Below the pieces are notes generated by a model. The model was not told the origin of the DNA. It saw only the letters and a program-made list of their open reading frames with translations, and searched no databases. 64,000 nt of DNA from Filibacter tadaridae (lineage in GTDB: Bacteria > Bacillota > Bacilli > Bacillales_A > Planococcaceae), in contig NZ_UXAV01000012.1 of NCBI RefSeq assembly GCF_900609045.1, positions 1 through 64,000 of the forward strand. Reading direction: 5' to 3'. The translations under genes and the position numbers were made by a program. Of this stretch, positions 18,902 to 33,100 are shown in pieces (position 1 is the first letter of the stretch; every line of letters starts with the position of its first letter).

Positions 18902-19213
18902 TTATTTATCCAGGTTTTCACCGGATTTTTTAGCAACACGAACTTTTTTGCCATCTTCGAACTTGTATCCAACGCGAGTTGGCTCGCCTGTTTTAGGATC
19001 GATTAGCATGACGTTTGATATATGAATAGTTGCTTCCAAGCTAACAATTCCACCTTGTGGGTTTTCTTGGTTTGGTTTCATATGTTTCTTGACGATGTTA
19101 ACACCTTCAACTAGCACACGATCTTTTTTTGGATAAGCAGCAAGAATCACACCGGTTTTACCTTTGTCTTTCCCAGTGATGACCATAACTTTATCGCCTT
19201 TTTTTACATGCAT
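18902..19213 (-). CDS. rplX: 50S ribosomal protein L24
   Basis: 103 residues with the KOW motif [20 protein letters not shown] at the N-terminus and [17 protein letters not shown]24 starts assembly of the 50S subunit at the 5' end of 23S rRNA. It lies 36 bp after rplN. Confidence 0.98.
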   Translation of the reverse strand: MHVKKGDKVMVITGKDKGKTGVILAAYPKKDRVLVEGVNIVKKHMKPNQENPQGGIVSLEATIHISNVMLIDPKTGEPTRVGYKFEDGKKVRVAKKSGENLDK

Positions 19214-19249
19214 TCTGTCGCACCTCCTTGATTGGCACTGTCTTATGAA

Positions 19250-19618
19250 TTAAAGTACTTCTGGAGCAAGTGAAATGATTTTCATAAAGTTGCTGTCGCG
19301 AAGTTCGCGTGCAACTGGTCCGAAAATACGAGTTCCACGTGGGCTCTTGTCGTCACGGATGATAACACATGCGTTTTCATCAAAAGTAATATATGAACCG
19401 TCTTTACGGCGAACTCCGCTTTTCGTGCGGACGATAACAGCCTTGACGACTTCACCTTTCTTGACAACGCCACCTGGTGTTGCTTTTTTCACTGTACAGA
19501 CAACTACATCGCCGATATTAGCTACTTTACGACCTGTACCGCCTAGTACTTTAATTGTTAAAACTTCGCGAGCGCCTGAATTGTCGGCGACTTTCATACG
19601 ACTTTCCTGTTGAATCAT
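19250..19618 (-). CDS. rplN: 50S ribosomal protein L14
   Basis: 122 residues: [19 protein letters not shown] start and [19 protein letters not shown]14 contacts the 30S subunit and is the docking site of the silencing factor RsfS. It lies 47 bp after rpsQ. Confidence 0.98.
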   Translation of the reverse strand: MIQQESRMKVADNSGAREVLTIKVLGGTGRKVANIGDVVVCTVKKATPGGVVKKGEVVKAVIVRTKSGVRRKDGSYITFDENACVIIRDDKSPRGTRIFGPVARELRDSNFMKIISLAPEVL

Positions 19619-19665
19619 TGAGGCTACCTCCTCCCGGATCTATCTCCGAACGTAATTAAGTAAAA

Positions 19666-19929
19666 TTAGATGATGACCGCTTTTTCGACGATTTCGAGTA
19701 GGCGGAAATGTTTTGTCGCTGATAATGGACGAGTCTCCATAATACGGACGATATCGCCGATTTTCGCGTCATTCAATTCATCATGTGCTTTGAACTTTTT
19801 AGAATACTTCACACGTTTGCCGTATTTAGCATGCTTCTTTTGCGTTTCGATCATTACAGTAACTGTTTTATCCATTTTGTCGGATACTACACGGCCTGTA
19901 TATACTTTGCGTTGGTTACGCTCAGTCAT
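19666..19929 (-). CDS. rpsQ: 30S ribosomal protein S17
   Basis: 87 residues from ATG 19929 ([12 protein letters not shown]); a six-codon extension upstream overlaps the ribosome site GGAGGTTGCAGCC. OB-fold with [20 protein letters not shown] and [13 protein letters not shown]. It lies 17 bp after rpmC. Confidence 0.98.
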   Translation of the reverse strand: MTERNQRKVYTGRVVSDKMDKTVTVMIETQKKHAKYGKRVKYSKKFKAHDELNDAKIGDIVRIMETRPLSATKHFRLLEIVEKAVII

Positions 19930-19946
19930 GGCTGCAACCTCCTTCA

Positions 19947-20571
<625 letters not shown>

Positions 20572-20572
20572 A

Positions 20573-21235
20573 TTAGTTGCCTCCTTCCTCAGAGTTCTTC
20601 TTCTTCTTCACTGGAAGGACTTCTCCACGGTAAATCCATACTTTAACGCCAAGCTTACCGTAAGTTGTATCTGCTTCAGCGTGTGCATAGTCAATATCCG
20701 CACGTAATGTATGGAGAGGGACAGTACCTTCACTATAGTGTTCAGCACGAGCAATATCTGCTCCGCCTAGACGACCTGATACTTGTGTTTTAATACCTTT
20801 AGCACCAGAACGGATTGTACGTTGAATCGCTTGTTTTTGTGCACGACGGAATGAAACACGGCTTTCTAATTGACGTGCGATTGATTCTGCAACCAATTTC
20901 GCGTCAAGATCTGCACGTTTAATTTCAATGATGTTGATGTGTGCACGCTTGCCAGTGATATCGTTAAGTTGTTTACGAAGTGCTTCCACTTCAGTACCAC
21001 CTTTACCGATAACCATACCTGGTTTTGCAGTGTGAATCGTAATATTAACCCGTTTAGCAGCACGCTCAATTTCTACTTTAGAAACAGATGCGTCTACAAG
21101 ACGTTTTTCGATGAAGTCACGGATCTTTAAATCTTCGTGCAGAAGAGTCGCATAGTCTTTTTCAGCATACCATTTCGACTCCCAGTCACGGATGATACCG
21201 ACCCGTAAACCGTTAGGATGTATTTTTTGACCCAC
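20573..21235 (-). CDS. rpsC: 30S ribosomal protein S3
   Basis: 220 residues. KH domain with [17 protein letters not shown], then [20 protein letters not shown] and [17 protein letters not shown]3 lines the mRNA entry channel and has helicase function with S4 and S5. It lies 3 bp after rplV. Confidence 0.98.
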   Translation of the reverse strand: MGQKIHPNGLRVGIIRDWESKWYAEKDYATLLHEDLKIRDFIEKRLVDASVSKVEIERAAKRVNITIHTAKPGMVIGKGGTEVEALRKQLNDITGKRAHINIIEIKRADLDAKLVAESIARQLESRVSFRRAQKQAIQRTIRSGAKGIKTQVSGRLGGADIARAEHYSEGTVPLHTLRADIDYAHAEADTTYGKLGVKVWIYRGEVLPVKKKKNSEEGGN

Positions 21236-21238
21236 GGA

Positions 21239-21583
21239 TTATCCCTCCTTTTTTTCTGATACCACGACAGTAATGTGGCTCGTACGTTTATTAATTGCAC
21301 TTGCACGTCCTTGTGCGCGTGGTCGGAAACGTTTCATTGTCGCACCTTCGTCAACGAATACTTCGCTAACAATAAGATTTTCGACATTCATTTCGTAATT
21401 GTGTTCAGCATTTGCAATCGCTGATTTCAATACTTTTTCTACAACCGGAGATGCCGCTTTCGGCGTCAAACGTAGAATCGCGATAGCTTCGCCGATTTTC
21501 TTGCCCCGGATAAGATCAACGACTAAACGGACTTTGCGAGGAGCAATACGGACTGTGCGGGCGATGGCTTTTGCTTGTTGCAT
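21239..21583 (-). CDS. rplV: 50S ribosomal protein L22
   Basis: 114 residues: [20 protein letters not shown] and the extended beta hairpin around [18 protein letters not shown] that lines the exit tunnel; macrolide-resistance changes map there. It lies 19 bp after rpsS. Confidence 0.98.
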   Translation of the reverse strand: MQQAKAIARTVRIAPRKVRLVVDLIRGKKIGEAIAILRLTPKAASPVVEKVLKSAIANAEHNYEMNVENLIVSEVFVDEGATMKRFRPRAQGRASAINKRTSHITVVVSEKKEG

Positions 21584-21602
21584 CAGAATAACCTCCTCTC
21601 AA

Positions 21603-21881
21603 TTAGCGTTTTGTTTTCTTATCGTCGGCACCATGACCTCTATATGTGCGTGTCGGTGCGAATTCACCAAGTTTGTGTCCTACCATGTCTTCAGTTACGT
21701 AGACAGGTACGTGTTTACGACCGTCGTAGACAGCAATCGTCATTCCGATGAATGTCGGGAAGATTGTTGAACGGCGTGACCAGGTTTTAATCACCTGTTT
21801 TTTCTCGGATTCTTTTTGTGCTTCTACCTTTTTCATAAGATGATCATCTACAAAAGGTCCTTTTTTCAAGCTGCGGCCCAT
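21603..21881 (-). CDS. rpsS: 30S ribosomal protein S19
   Basis: 92 residues from ATG 21881 ([15 protein letters not shown]), behind GGAGGGAGGTTCAGAC; an upstream in-frame extension of 12 codons was rejected by family length. It has [19 protein letters not shown] and [16 protein letters not shown]19 partners S13 in the 30S head. Confidence 0.98.
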   Translation of the reverse strand: MGRSLKKGPFVDDHLMKKVEAQKESEKKQVIKTWSRRSTIFPTFIGMTIAVYDGRKHVPVYVTEDMVGHKLGEFAPTRTYRGHGADDKKTKR

Positions 21882-21941
21882 GTCTGAACCTCCCTCCATG
21901 TTTGTACTACGGCCCAATCATTGAACCGCAGTGCATTGACA

Positions 21942-22772
21942 TTATTTTTTACGACGACGAACAATAAGCTTGTCGGATTTGTTGTTTTTCTTGCGTGTCT
22001 TGAAGCCAAGAGTCGGTTTACCCCAAGGCGTAACTGGAGATTTCATACCGATACCTGTACGACCTTCACCACCACCGTGTGGGTGATCGTTAGGGTTCAT
22101 AACAGAACCACGTACTGTTGGGCGTTTACCCATCCAACGTGAACGTCCTGCTTTACCGATGTTGATAAGTTCATGTTGTTCGTTACCAACTTGACCAACT
22201 GTAGCACGGCAAGTTGCAAGAATCATGCGTACTTCTCCGGATTGCAAACGTACAAGTACATATTTGCCTTCGCGACCAAGTAATTGTGCAGATGTCCCTG
22301 CTGAACGTACAAGTTGTCCACCCTTACCTGGCTTCAATTCGATGTTATGAATTGTAGTACCCATTGGGATGTTTTCTAGAGGAAGTGTGTTACCTACTTT
22401 AATGTCAGCTTCTGTACCTGACATGATTGTAGCTCCTACTTTAAGACCTTTCGGTGCTAGGATGTAACGTTTTTCTCCGTCTACGTAATTGATAAGTGCG
22501 ATGTTTGCTGAACGGTTTGGATCGTATTCGATCGTAGCAACGCGTCCAGGTATGCCATCTTTCCGACGTTGGAAATCGATGACGCGGTATTGGCGCTTAT
22601 GGCCTCCACCTTGGTGACGAACGGTAATCCTACCTGTGTTGTTACGGCCGCCTTTCCGCTTAAGCGGTGAAAGTAATGATTTTTCCGGCTTACTAGCTGT
22701 AATCTCGGAAAAGTCAGAAGTAGTCATGTTACGACGTCCGTTGGAGGTAGGTTTGTATTTCTTAATCGCCAT
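21942..22772 (-). CDS. rplB: 50S ribosomal protein L2
   Basis: 276 residues: [31 protein letters not shown] and the catalytic-centre-proximal [17 protein letters not shown], with the His near residue 229 important for peptidyl transfer. L2 is a core protein for subunit joining. It lies 46 bp after rplW. Confidence 0.98.
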   Translation of the reverse strand: MAIKKYKPTSNGRRNMTTSDFSEITASKPEKSLLSPLKRKGGRNNTGRITVRHQGGGHKRQYRVIDFQRRKDGIPGRVATIEYDPNRSANIALINYVDGEKRYILAPKGLKVGATIMSGTEADIKVGNTLPLENIPMGTTIHNIELKPGKGGQLVRSAGTSAQLLGREGKYVLVRLQSGEVRMILATCRATVGQVGNEQHELINIGKAGRSRWMGKRPTVRGSVMNPNDHPHGGGEGRTGIGMKSPVTPWGKPTLGFKTRKKNNKSDKLIVRRRKK

Positions 22773-22818
22773 TTGTGTTCCCTCCTTTTAATAATATCAT
22801 TGCATTGCTGAATTCAAC

Positions 22819-23103
22819 TTACATTCCGAAGATTTCGATGTCGTTTGAATCAGCTGTTAGTGTAACAATCGCTTTACGGCGTTTGTTTGTATAACCGGCA
22901 TGCTTACCCATACGCTTGAACTTACCTTTGTAGTTCTGAACGTTGACTTTCGCAACCTGTACTCCGAAGATTTCTTCAACCGCTTGCTTAATATGTGTTT
23001 TATTAGCGCGCGTGTCTACTTCAAAAGTGTACTTTTTGAATTCCATTTGTTCGGAAGAACGCTCGGTAATGACCGGACGTTTTAAAATATCACGTGATTC
23101 CAT
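22819..23103 (-). CDS. rplW: 50S ribosomal protein L23
   Basis: 94 residues: [18 protein letters not shown] and [24 protein letters not shown] split by a loop. L23 is the tunnel-exit docking site for SRP and trigger factor. Its start shares one base with the rplD stop (TAATG). Confidence 0.98.
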   Translation of the reverse strand: MESRDILKRPVITERSSEQMEFKKYTFEVDTRANKTHIKQAVEEIFGVQVAKVNVQNYKGKFKRMGKHAGYTNKRRKAIVTLTADSNDIEIFGM

Positions 23104-23726
23104 TAACCAAGCACCTCCTCTAATTTTTCAACTGCTGCTTTTGTCATAACAAGTTTGTCATGTGCAACAAGGTCAAGAACATTGACACCGTTTGCTGTGA
23201 CAACACTGATACCAGGAATGTTACGAGCAGACAATGCTACTGTTTCATCGTTGTCAGCAGTGACGATCAATGCCTTTTTCTCAATCGAAAGATCATTCAA
23301 TACCTGAATGAAGTTTTTCGTTTTGATGCCATCAAATGCAAGTCCTTCTAATACGACGATTTTTTCTTCAAGCACTTTCGATGAAAGAGCTGAAAGAAGA
23401 GCAAGTCTCCGAACTTTTTTCGGCAATTTGTAGCTGTAGCTTCTCGGTGTTGGTCCAAAGACGATACCGCCTCCACGCCATTGTGGTGAACGGATCGAAC
23501 CTTGACGAGCACGGCCTGTCCCTTTTTGGCGCCATGGTTTACGTCCACCACCGGCAACTTCCGAACGGTTTTTCACTTTGTGATTACCTTGTCGTAAAGA
23601 AGCACGTTGTTGAACAATTGCTTCAAATAGGACTGCTTCATTTGGTACGATACCAAAAACTTTGTCGCTTAACTCGATATCGCCAACAGAAGAACCTGTT
23701 TGGTTTAATAGTGTTACTTTAGGCAT
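23103..23726 (-). CDS. rplD: 50S ribosomal protein L4
   Basis: 207 residues with the extended loop [20 protein letters not shown] reaching the exit tunnel, then [21 protein letters not shown]. In Gammaproteobacteria L4 represses the S10 operon; there is no sign of that mechanism here. It lies 25 bp after rplC. Confidence 0.98.
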   Translation of the reverse strand: MPKVTLLNQTGSSVGDIELSDKVFGIVPNEAVLFEAIVQQRASLRQGNHKVKNRSEVAGGGRKPWRQKGTGRARQGSIRSPQWRGGGIVFGPTPRSYSYKLPKKVRRLALLSALSSKVLEEKIVVLEGLAFDGIKTKNFIQVLNDLSIEKKALIVTADNDETVALSARNIPGISVVTANGVNVLDLVAHDKLVMTKAAVEKLEEVLG

Positions 23727-23751
23727 TCCAATTTCCTCCTTTCTTTAATGG

Positions 23752-24381
23752 TCAGTTCCCTTTAATGGCACTTCTCACTTGTACAAGTGATTTGCGTGCT
23801 CCTGGAACGTTACCTTTCACAAGTAGCAAGTTACGTTCAACGTCAACTCGTACAATTTCAAGGTTTTGAATCGTTACTCTTTTGCCACCCATACGTCCAG
23901 GCATTTTCTTCCCTTTGAATACACGTTGTGCATCAACTGAACCGATTGAACCTGGTGCTCTGTGGTGACGTGAACCGTGTGTCATTGGCCCGCGTGAGTA
24001 ACCGTGACGTTTAATAACACCTTGGAAACCTTTACCTTTTGTTTTACCTGTAATGTCGACAATATCGCCTTCGGCAAATGTATCAACCTTAACTTCTTGT
24101 CCTACTTCGTACGCACTAACGTCCAATTCGTGGAATTCACGAATGAAGCGCTTAGGTGTCGTTTCAGCTTTTGCTACGTGGCCTTTTTCAGGTTTGTTAG
24201 CTAGCTTTTCGCGCTTGTCATCAAATCCAAGCTGGATTGCAGAGTAACCATCCGTTTCTTGTGTCTTCTTTTGAAGGACAACGTTTGGAGCAGCTGCAAT
24301 TACAGTAACAGGGATTAAATCGCCGTTTTCAGCAAAAACTTGCGTCATACCGACTTTTCTTCCTAAGATTCCTTTGGTCAT
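23752..24381 (-). CDS. rplC: 50S ribosomal protein L3
   Basis: 209 residues: [19 protein letters not shown] start, then [15 protein letters not shown] and [15 protein letters not shown] near the peptidyl transferase centre; the loop [10 protein letters not shown] carries the Gln that is methylated in many bacteria. It lies 43 bp after rpsJ. Confidence 0.98.
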   Translation of the reverse strand: MTKGILGRKVGMTQVFAENGDLIPVTVIAAAPNVVLQKKTQETDGYSAIQLGFDDKREKLANKPEKGHVAKAETTPKRFIREFHELDVSAYEVGQEVKVDTFAEGDIVDITGKTKGKGFQGVIKRHGYSRGPMTHGSRHHRAPGSIGSVDAQRVFKGKKMPGRMGGKRVTIQNLEIVRVDVERNLLLVKGNVPGARKSLVQVRSAIKGN

Positions 24382-24424
24382 TAGTTACACCTCCTGATAT
24401 ACTATTAGTTTTATTGTTTAGCTA

Positions 24425-24856
<432 letters not shown>

Positions 24857-24861
24857 TCAAT

Positions 24862-24890
24862 ATTATACACACAAAAAAAGAATCACGCAA
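24862..24890 (-). promoter_or_regulatory. Sigma-A promoter P2 of the S10 operon
   Basis: TTGCGT (24885-24890), 17-bp spacer, perfect TATAAT (24862-24867). It gives a leader of about 120 nt before rpsJ. Confidence 0.82.
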
Positions 24891-24923
24891 GTCTTTTGGC
24901 GAAATTCTTTTCTCGGTTTTTTA

Positions 24924-24952
24924 ATTGTAATTCGAATCCTATTAAAATGCAA
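24924..24952 (-). promoter_or_regulatory. Sigma-A promoter P1 of the S10 operon
   Basis: TTGCAT (24947-24952), 17-bp spacer, TACAAT (24924-24929), 62 bp upstream of P2 in tandem. Confidence 0.65.
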
Positions 24953-25094
24953 TAGCCTAGCTAATGATCCGAAAAGTCAAAACTTATTGTCTTTGTTTAT
25001 TTGAATTGCAGGATCGACATCTTATACATTACTTTCTATCTAATGATGCGTTATTCCTCAAGTAGGCTACCAGTCGTTACGGGGACTGAACAAG

Positions 25095-25115
25095 CTGTGA
25101 CGTTCGCAGTCACAG
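25095..25115. other. Hairpin in the tuf-rpsJ spacer
   Basis: CTGTGAC and GTCACAG form a perfect 7-bp stem around TTCGCA-type loop. It lies between the tuf terminator and the rpsJ promoters, is not followed by a T run, and its role is unknown. Confidence 0.45.
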
Positions 25116-25171
25116 ACATTGCCGGCTTGGATGATAACAGATGTGAATCAGGTCTTTAATCTTCAAAATAC

Positions 25172-25197
25172 AAAAAAACCCGCCACAGTGGACGGGA
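25172..25197 (-). terminator. Terminator of the str operon
   Basis: Minus strand CCCGTC/GGCGGG hairpin followed by seven T residues, 17 bp after the tuf stop codon. Confidence 0.9.
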
Positions 25198-25213
25198 TTT
25201 AAAGGGATAGCAA

Positions 25214-26401
<1,188 letters not shown>

Positions 26402-26456
26402 TATGAGTTCCTCCTCAAGATATATAAGATTATTTTGTTTCGTTTTTTCTATATAG

Positions 26457-26494
26457 CTATAGGCATTGGAGTAAGCTTCCTCCAATCACCTATA
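26457..26494. other. Strong hairpin in the fusA-tuf spacer
   Basis: TATAGG-CATTGGAG and CTCCAATCA-CCTATA form a 13-bp stem with one small mismatch around an AGCTT-containing loop. It sits 56-93 bp before the tuf start and has no T run, so a processing site or an mRNA-stabilising 5' hairpin is more likely than a terminator. Confidence 0.6.
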
Positions 26495-26535
26495 TCTTAC
26501 AAGTTATTCATTCTGGAAACAAGGGCTAATTGCAA

Positions 26536-28614
26536 TTAGCTACCTTTGTTTTTTTTGATAATTTCTTCAGCAATTGATTTTGGAACTTCTTCATAGTGGT
26601 CGAACACCATGGAGAATACTCCGCGACCTTGCGTGTTAGAACGTAGTGCAGTTGCATAACCGAACATTTGAGCAAGTGGAACCATCGCACTAACGGATTG
26701 CGCATTTCCACGCGCTTCCATTCCCTCTACGCGTCCGCGACGAGATGTAATGTCCCCCATGATATCTCCCATGTATTCTTCAGGAATGACGACGTCGACT
26801 TTCATCATTGGCTCAAGAATTACTGGATCTACTTTAGATACTGCATTTTTAAGCGCCATTGAAGCAGCGATTTTGAACGCCATTTCGTTGGAGTCAACAT
26901 CATGGTAAGAACCATCATATAGACGTGCTTTAATGTCGATTAATGGGTAGCCTGCGACTACACCGTTGTCAAGTGAGTCACGAAGACCAGCCTCAACAGC
27001 AGGGATGTATTCACGTGGTACTACACCGCCGACAACGTTATTAACGAATTCAAAGCCTTTTCCTTCTTCGTTTGGAGAGAACTCAATCCAAACGTGCCCG
27101 AATTGACCACGTCCACCAGACTGACGTACGAATTTACCTTCGACTTCAGCTGATTTACGGAATGTTTCACGATAAGACACTTGTGGCGCCCCAACGTTTG
27201 CTTCCACGTTGAATTCACGGCGCATACGGTCAACTAGGATATCAAGGTGAAGCTCACCCATACCTGCAATGATTACCTCGCCTGTTTCTTGGTCTGTATG
27301 TGCACGGAATGTCGGATCTTCTTCTTGAAGCTTAGCAAGAGCTTGACCCATTTTGTCTTGGTCCGCTTTTGTTTTAGGCTCAACAGAAAGAGAGATAACC
27401 GGTTCTGGGAATACCATACGTTCCAAGATAACTAGTGCTTTGTCGTCACATAGTGTGTCGCCAGTACTTGTATCTTTAAGGCCAACCGCAGCAGCGATTT
27501 CACCCGCATGTACTTCTGCAATTTCTTCACGTGAGTTAGCGTGCATTTGTAGGATACGTCCTACGCGTTCGCGCTTCATCTTAGAAGAGTTTTGAACGTA
27601 TGATCCTGATTGAAGAATACCAGAATACACACGGAAGAACGTTAGCTTACCTACGTAAGGATCTGTCATTACTTTGAAGGCAAGTGCCGAGAATGGCTCT
27701 TCGTCACTTGAGTGACGTTCGATGTCTTCTTCAGTATCAGGATCGATCCCTTTCATAGGAGGAATGTCAAGTGGTGATGGAAGGTAGTCGATTACCGCAT
27801 CAAGAACAAGTTGTACACCTTTGTTTTTGAAAGCAGTACCGCATACGACTGGATAGAATTCAACTGCAAGTGTTGCTTTACGAATTGCAGCTTTCAGTTC
27901 CGGAATCGTAATTTCTTCACCGCCAAGATATTTTTCCATAAGAACTTCATCAAAGTCAACAATCGCTTCAACCAATTTATCGCGGTATTCTGCTGCTTGC
28001 GCTTTGTATTCCTCAGGAATTTCTCTTACTTCGGCATTCATGCCTGTTTCATCGGGATAGAATGACGCTTGCATTTCAACCAAGTCGATAATACCTACGA
28101 AATCGTCTTCAGCACCCATCGGCAATTGAATTGGATGAGCATTTGCATCCAGACGGTCATAAAGTGTTTTGATTGAATAAAGGAAGTCTGCTCCCATTTT
28201 ATCCATTTTGTTAATGAAAACCAAACGTGGAACGCCGTAGTTTGTTGCTTGACGCCAAACCGTTTCTGTTTGTGGCTCAACGCCTGATTGCGCGTCAAGA
28301 ACCGTTACAGCTCCATCAAGTACACGAAGTGAACGTTCAACTTCAACTGTGAAGTCTACGTGACCAGGTGTATCGATGATGTTAACGCGGTGGCCTTTCC
28401 ATTCTGCAGTTGTTGCAGCGGAAGTGATTGTGATACCACGCTCTTGCTCTTGCTCCATCCAGTCCATTTGAGATGCACCTTCGTGCGTTTCTCCTATTTT
28501 GTGGATTCTGCCTGTGTAGTAAAGGATCCGCTCAGTCGTTGTTGTTTTACCAGCATCGATATGGGCCATGATACCAATATTACGAGTATTCTCTAAGGAG
28601 AACTTTCTAGCCAT
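26536..28614 (-). CDS. fusA: Elongation factor G
   Basis: 692 residues. GTPase motifs: [19 protein letters not shown] near residue 17, the RGITITSAA switch, [12 protein letters not shown] near 81 and [10 protein letters not shown] near 135; domains II-V complete to KKNKGS. It drives translocation of tRNAs and mRNA and ribosome recycling. It follows rpsG by 51 bp in the conserved str order. Confidence 0.98.
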   Translation of the reverse strand: MARKFSLENTRNIGIMAHIDAGKTTTTERILYYTGRIHKIGETHEGASQMDWMEQEQERGITITSAATTAEWKGHRVNIIDTPGHVDFTVEVERSLRVLDGAVTVLDAQSGVEPQTETVWRQATNYGVPRLVFINKMDKMGADFLYSIKTLYDRLDANAHPIQLPMGAEDDFVGIIDLVEMQASFYPDETGMNAEVREIPEEYKAQAAEYRDKLVEAIVDFDEVLMEKYLGGEEITIPELKAAIRKATLAVEFYPVVCGTAFKNKGVQLVLDAVIDYLPSPLDIPPMKGIDPDTEEDIERHSSDEEPFSALAFKVMTDPYVGKLTFFRVYSGILQSGSYVQNSSKMKRERVGRILQMHANSREEIAEVHAGEIAAAVGLKDTSTGDTLCDDKALVILERMVFPEPVISLSVEPKTKADQDKMGQALAKLQEEDPTFRAHTDQETGEVIIAGMGELHLDILVDRMRREFNVEANVGAPQVSYRETFRKSAEVEGKFVRQSGGRGQFGHVWIEFSPNEEGKGFEFVNNVVGGVVPREYIPAVEAGLRDSLDNGVVAGYPLIDIKARLYDGSYHDVDSNEMAFKIAASMALKNAVSKVDPVILEPMMKVDVVIPEEYMGDIMGDITSRRGRVEGMEARGNAQSVSAMVPLAQMFGYATALRSNTQGRGVFSMVFDHYEEVPKSIAEEIIKKNKGS

Positions 28615-28665
28615 TTTGTATATCTCCTTCCATGTCGGATTAGAGTCTCAATGATTTCCTTGAGC

Positions 28666-29136
28666 TTACCAGCGATAGTGAGCGAATGCTTTGTTAGCTT
28701 CCGCCATTTTGTGCATTTCTTCACGACGTTTCACAGATGCTCCTGTGTTGTTAGAAGCGTCAAGGATTTCATTCGCAAGACGTTCTTCCATCGTTTTTTC
28801 ACCGCGTGTGCGTGAGTAGTTCACAAGGTAACGAAGTCCAAGTGTAGTACGACGTTCAGGACGAACCTCTACTGGTACTTGATAGTTTGCTCCACCTACA
28901 CGACGTGCGCGTACTTCAAGTACAGGCATTACGTTATTTAGTGCAGCTTCAAATACTTCGATTGGATCCTTGCCAGAACGTTCTTTTACAAGTTCGAACG
29001 CACCATAGAGGATTTTTTGTGATGTACCTTTTTTACCGTCAACCATCATTTTATTGATGAGACGTGAGACGAGCTTCGAATTATAAATAGGATCCGGAAG
29101 TACGTCGCGTTTAGCAACTGGGCCTTTACGTGGCAT
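28666..29136 (-). CDS. rpsG: 30S ribosomal protein S7
   Basis: 156 residues: [20 protein letters not shown] start, [17 protein letters not shown], and [20 protein letters not shown] end. S7 nucleates the 30S head and touches the E-site tRNA. It lies 62 bp after rpsL. Confidence 0.98.
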   Translation of the reverse strand: MPRKGPVAKRDVLPDPIYNSKLVSRLINKMMVDGKKGTSQKILYGAFELVKERSGKDPIEVFEAALNNVMPVLEVRARRVGGANYQVPVEVRPERRTTLGLRYLVNYSRTRGEKTMEERLANEILDASNNTGASVKRREEMHKMAEANKAFAHYRW

Positions 29137-29198
29137 GTTGTTTTCCTCCTTTCGGGTATATAGTTTTTAAGCGGATGTCCGCCTAAAAACTTTCGAAA

Positions 29199-29621
29199 TT
29201 ACTTTTTCTTTTCTTTAGGCTTTTTAGCACCGTATTTAGAACGGCTTTGCAAACGACCTGTAACGCCAGCTGTATCGAGCGCTCCACGAACAACGTGGTA
29301 ACGAACACCTGGTAAGTCTTTTACGCGTCCTCCGCGAATAAGTACAACACTATGCTCTTGAAGGTTGTGACCTTCTCCGCCGATGTATGCGTTGACTTCC
29401 ATTGAGTTAGTCAAACGAACACGTGCATATTTACGTAGTGCCGAGTTTGGTTTTTTCGGTGTCATCGTTCCAACACGTGTACAAACACCCCGTTTTTGTG
29501 GTGAGTTCACGTCTGTCATTGACTTTTTAAAGCTGTTATAGCTTTTTCCGAGTGCTGGTGCTTTAGATCCTTCCACATTAGGTTTACGTGGTTTACGGAC
29601 TAATTGATTAATTGTAGGCAT
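29199..29621 (-). CDS. rpsL: 30S ribosomal protein S12
   Basis: 140 residues: [14 protein letters not shown] start, [19 protein letters not shown] containing the streptomycin-site Lys, and [16 protein letters not shown]. The streptomycin-site residue is Lys, the sensitive form. The protein closes the decoding site. It follows ybxF by about 100 bp with small hairpins in the gap. Confidence 0.98.
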   Translation of the reverse strand: MPTINQLVRKPRKPNVEGSKAPALGKSYNSFKKSMTDVNSPQKRGVCTRVGTMTPKKPNSALRKYARVRLTNSMEVNAYIGGEGHNLQEHSVVLIRGGRVKDLPGVRYHVVRGALDTAGVTGRLQSRSKYGAKKPKEKKK

Positions 29622-29724
29622 CGGTTTGTCCTCCCTTCATTCTTCTTTTTGTAAGACCACACATCCAGGTGGTTCATTTTTGGGGTAAAAACAAAGTCTT
29701 TGTGCTTTCATTGCACAAAAACTA

Positions 29725-29973
29725 TTATCCAGTAATCGCAACCACGGCTGCACTAACTTGTATGCCGCACGCGTTTCCAAGTCTTTCTTTTGAATCGACA
29801 TGCGTCACTTGAATGCTGTGAAGTGCGGCTTCCTCCAATACTGGAGTAACAATCCGTTCTTCTGCATCCTGCGCAATAATGACTTCCGTCACTATTCCTG
29901 CTCGGATCGCTTTCACTGTCTGCTTTGTACCGATGATTGTCTTCTTTGCCCGCTCAACTTTTTCATAAGACAT
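29725..29973 (-). CDS. ybxF: L7Ae-family kink-turn RNA-binding protein YbxF
   Basis: 82 residues from ATG 29973 (MSYEKVERAKK), 9 nt after GGAGG; ten extra in-frame codons upstream overlap the promoter region. L7Ae/L30e fold: TIIGTKQTVKAIRAG, EVIIAQDAEERI, and the RNA-binding SKERLGNACGI. Bacterial homologs bind kink-turns and associate with ribosomes. It opens the str operon, directly after its own promoter, as in B. subtilis. Confidence 0.93.
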   Translation of the reverse strand: MSYEKVERAKKTIIGTKQTVKAIRAGIVTEVIIAQDAEERIVTPVLEEAALHSIQVTHVDSKERLGNACGIQVSAAVVAITG

Positions 29974-30018
29974 TTCCATATCCTCCAAAGTACAGACATT
30001 CAACTATCAACCTTTTAC

Positions 30019-30047
30019 ATATTATCACTTGAAAATTTACCTGTCAA
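30019..30047 (-). promoter_or_regulatory. Sigma-A promoter of the str operon
   Basis: Perfect TTGACA (30042-30047), 17-bp spacer, TAATAT (30019-30024), about 45 bp upstream of ybxF and just after the rpoC terminator. Confidence 0.85.
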
Positions 30048-30057
30048 CACATAAAGG

Positions 30058-30086
30058 GAAAAACGGAGGCATTTTTCATCCCCCGT
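30058..30086 (-). terminator. Terminator of rpoBC
   Basis: ACGGGGG/CCTCCGT hairpin followed by TTTTT, 20 bp after the rpoC stop codon. Confidence 0.85.
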
Positions 30087-30105
30087 ATTGACCTTCACTT
30101 CAGGA

Positions 30106-33100
30106 TTACTTTTTAACAAGAACCTTTTTCTCTTCTTGTTCCAAAACGATATGGCGGTAACGTTGCATACCTGTTCCGGCAGGCACTAATTTACCGATAA
30201 TAACGTTTTCTTTCAAACCAAGAAGTTCATCGGTTTTTCCTTTAATAGCTGCATCCGTTAAGACGCGTGTTGTTTCTTGGAACGAAGCTGCAGACAAGAA
30301 TGATTCCGTTTCGAGTGAAGCTTTTGTAATACCGAGAATAACAGGGCGACATGTTGCTGGTACTTTCCCAGCTTTGAGAACTGGTGCATTCGCCTCTGAG
30401 AACTGGTGAATGTCGAGTAAAGAGCCTGGTAAAAGATCTGTGTCACCCGCTTCGATAATTCGTACTTTACGAAGCATCTGACGAACCATTACCTCTACGT
30501 GCTTATCACCGATTTCAACACCTTGCATACGGTATACTTTTTGAACTTCTTTCAATAGATATTCTTGAACTGTTGCTACGTCTTTGACGATGATTAACTC
30601 TTTCGGATCGATGGAACCTTCCGTAAGAACTTCTCCTCGATCGATCAAATCTCCGACATCAACTTTCAGGCGGGCATTGTACGGCGTAAGGTATTTACGC
30701 GTTTCAACGTCTCCCTGAATTGTAACCTCTTTTTGACCTTCACGAATTTCGTCAACTTCAGTAATCGTACCTTTGATTTCCGAGATGACTGCTTGCCCTT
30801 TCGGATTTCGCGATTCAAAGATTTCCTGGATACGGGGAAGACCTTGTGTAATATCGCTTCCCGCAACACCGCCGGTATGGAATGTACGCATTGTAAGCTG
30901 TGTTCCTGGCTCACCGATAGACTGCGCCGCAATAATTCCAACTGCTTCGCCGACTTCGACTTTTTCACCTGTTGCCAAGTTAATGCCGTAACATTTTTTA
31001 CATACGCCGTGCTTCGTATTACAAGTAAACGCCGAACGGATTGTAATTTTTTCAAATCCGGCTTCAATGATTGTACGCGTCACATCTTCTGTAATCAATT
31101 CATCTTTCGCAAGCAATATGTCGCCCGTTTCTGGATGGTAAATTGTTTTCTTCGTATGACGGCCTACAATACGTTCATCCAATCCTTCAATCAATTCTGC
31201 ACCTTCCATAAGTGCGCCGATTTCCAGACCTCGGTCCGTACCGCAATCATCTTCACGAACAATAACGTCTTGCGCTACGTCAACAAGTCGACGTGTTAAG
31301 TAACCAGAGTCGGCTGTCTTAAGTGCTGTATCTGCAAGTCCTTTACGTGCTCCGTGAGTTGAGATGAAGTATTCAAGTACTGTCAGACCTTCACGGAATG
31401 ACGACTTGATTGGAAGTTCAATGATACGTCCAGCCGGGTTGGCCATCAATCCACGCATACCCGCAAGTTGCGTAAAGTTTGATGCGTTACCCCGAGCTCC
31501 TGAATCACTCATCATATAAATTGGATTTGTATTTTCGAGAGATTTCATTAGTTTTTCCTGAATGACATCTTTTGCATGGCTCCAATAGGAGATAACGCGG
31601 TCATATCGCTCTTCTTCCGTAATGAGACCACGGCGGAATTGTTGCATGACTTTGTCTACTTTATCCTGAGCTTCCTGCAGAATATCATCTTTGTTAGGAA
31701 GAACCACGATATCTGAAATTCCGATTGTAATTCCCGCACGTGTTGAGTATTTAAATCCAAGGTTTTTCATCCGGTCAAGCATTCTTGATGTTTCCGTAAT
31801 GTGGAACCGTTTAAATATTTCCGCGATAATATCTCCTAGGATTCCTTTTTTAAACGGTGAAACAATTTCTGCCGTTTTAAGATATTCCTTAGGGTCAACT
31901 GTCCCTTCGATGAAATACTTGCTCGGTGTTTCTGTTTGTAGATTGAAAGCCGTAGGTTCGTTAATATACGGGAATGACTCCGGTAGAATTTCGTTGAAAA
32001 TGATTTTCCCGACTGTAGTCAGAAGCAACATTCTGTTCTGTTCTTCAGTGAATGTCGGGTTATTCAATGCACTTGCTTGTATAGCAACACGCGAATGAAG
32101 ATGTGCGTGTCCAGTTTGATAAGCAATGATTGCCTCATCAGCGTTATGGAAAATAGATCCTTCACCTACCGCACCTGCACGTTCCAATGATAAGTAATAG
32201 TTACCTAACACCATATCCTGGGACGGTGTAACGACTGGTTTCCCATCTTTAGGGTTCAAGATATTCTGCGCAGCTAACATCAATAGTCGCGCTTCAGCTT
32301 GAGCTTCTGCAGACAACGGAACGTGAACGGCCATTTGGTCACCATCGAAGTCAGCGTTATATGCTGTACAAACGAGCGGGTGAAGTCTGATGGCACGACC
32401 TTCTACAAGCATTGGTTCGAATGCCTGGATACCCAGTCGGTGAAGAGTTGGTGCCCGGTTTAGTAGAACTGGATGTTCCTTGATGACGTCTTCTAGAACG
32501 TCCCAAACTTCTGTATGAAGCCGCTCTATTTTTCGTTTGGCACTCTTAATATTGTGAGCAAGACCACGTTCAACAAGTTCTTTCATCACAAATGGTTTAA
32601 ACAGTTCGATTGCCATTTCTTTCGGCAATCCACACTGGTACATTTTCAAACTCGGGCCGACAACGATAACGGAACGACCTGAATAGTCAACCCGTTTACC
32701 TAGTAGATTCTGACGGAATCGTCCTTGTTTTCCTTTTAACATATGAGAAAGAGATTTCAATGGACGATTACCCGGACCTGTAACAGGACGGCCACGACGA
32801 CCATTGTCGACAAGTGCGTCGACTGCTTCTTGCAACATGCGCTTCTCGTTTTGGACGATGATGCCAGGTGCTCCAAGATCAAGCAGTCGTTTCAGTCTGT
32901 TGTTCCGGTTAATAACCCGACGATACAAATCATTCAAGTCGGAAGTCGCAAAACGACCACCATCAAGTTGTACCATCGGACGAAGCTCAGGTGGAATGAC
33001 TGGTAACACTTCAAGAACCATCCACTCTGGTTTATTGCCCGAGTTACGGAATGATTCAACAACTTCGAGACGTCTGATAGCACGTGTACGACGCTGTCCT

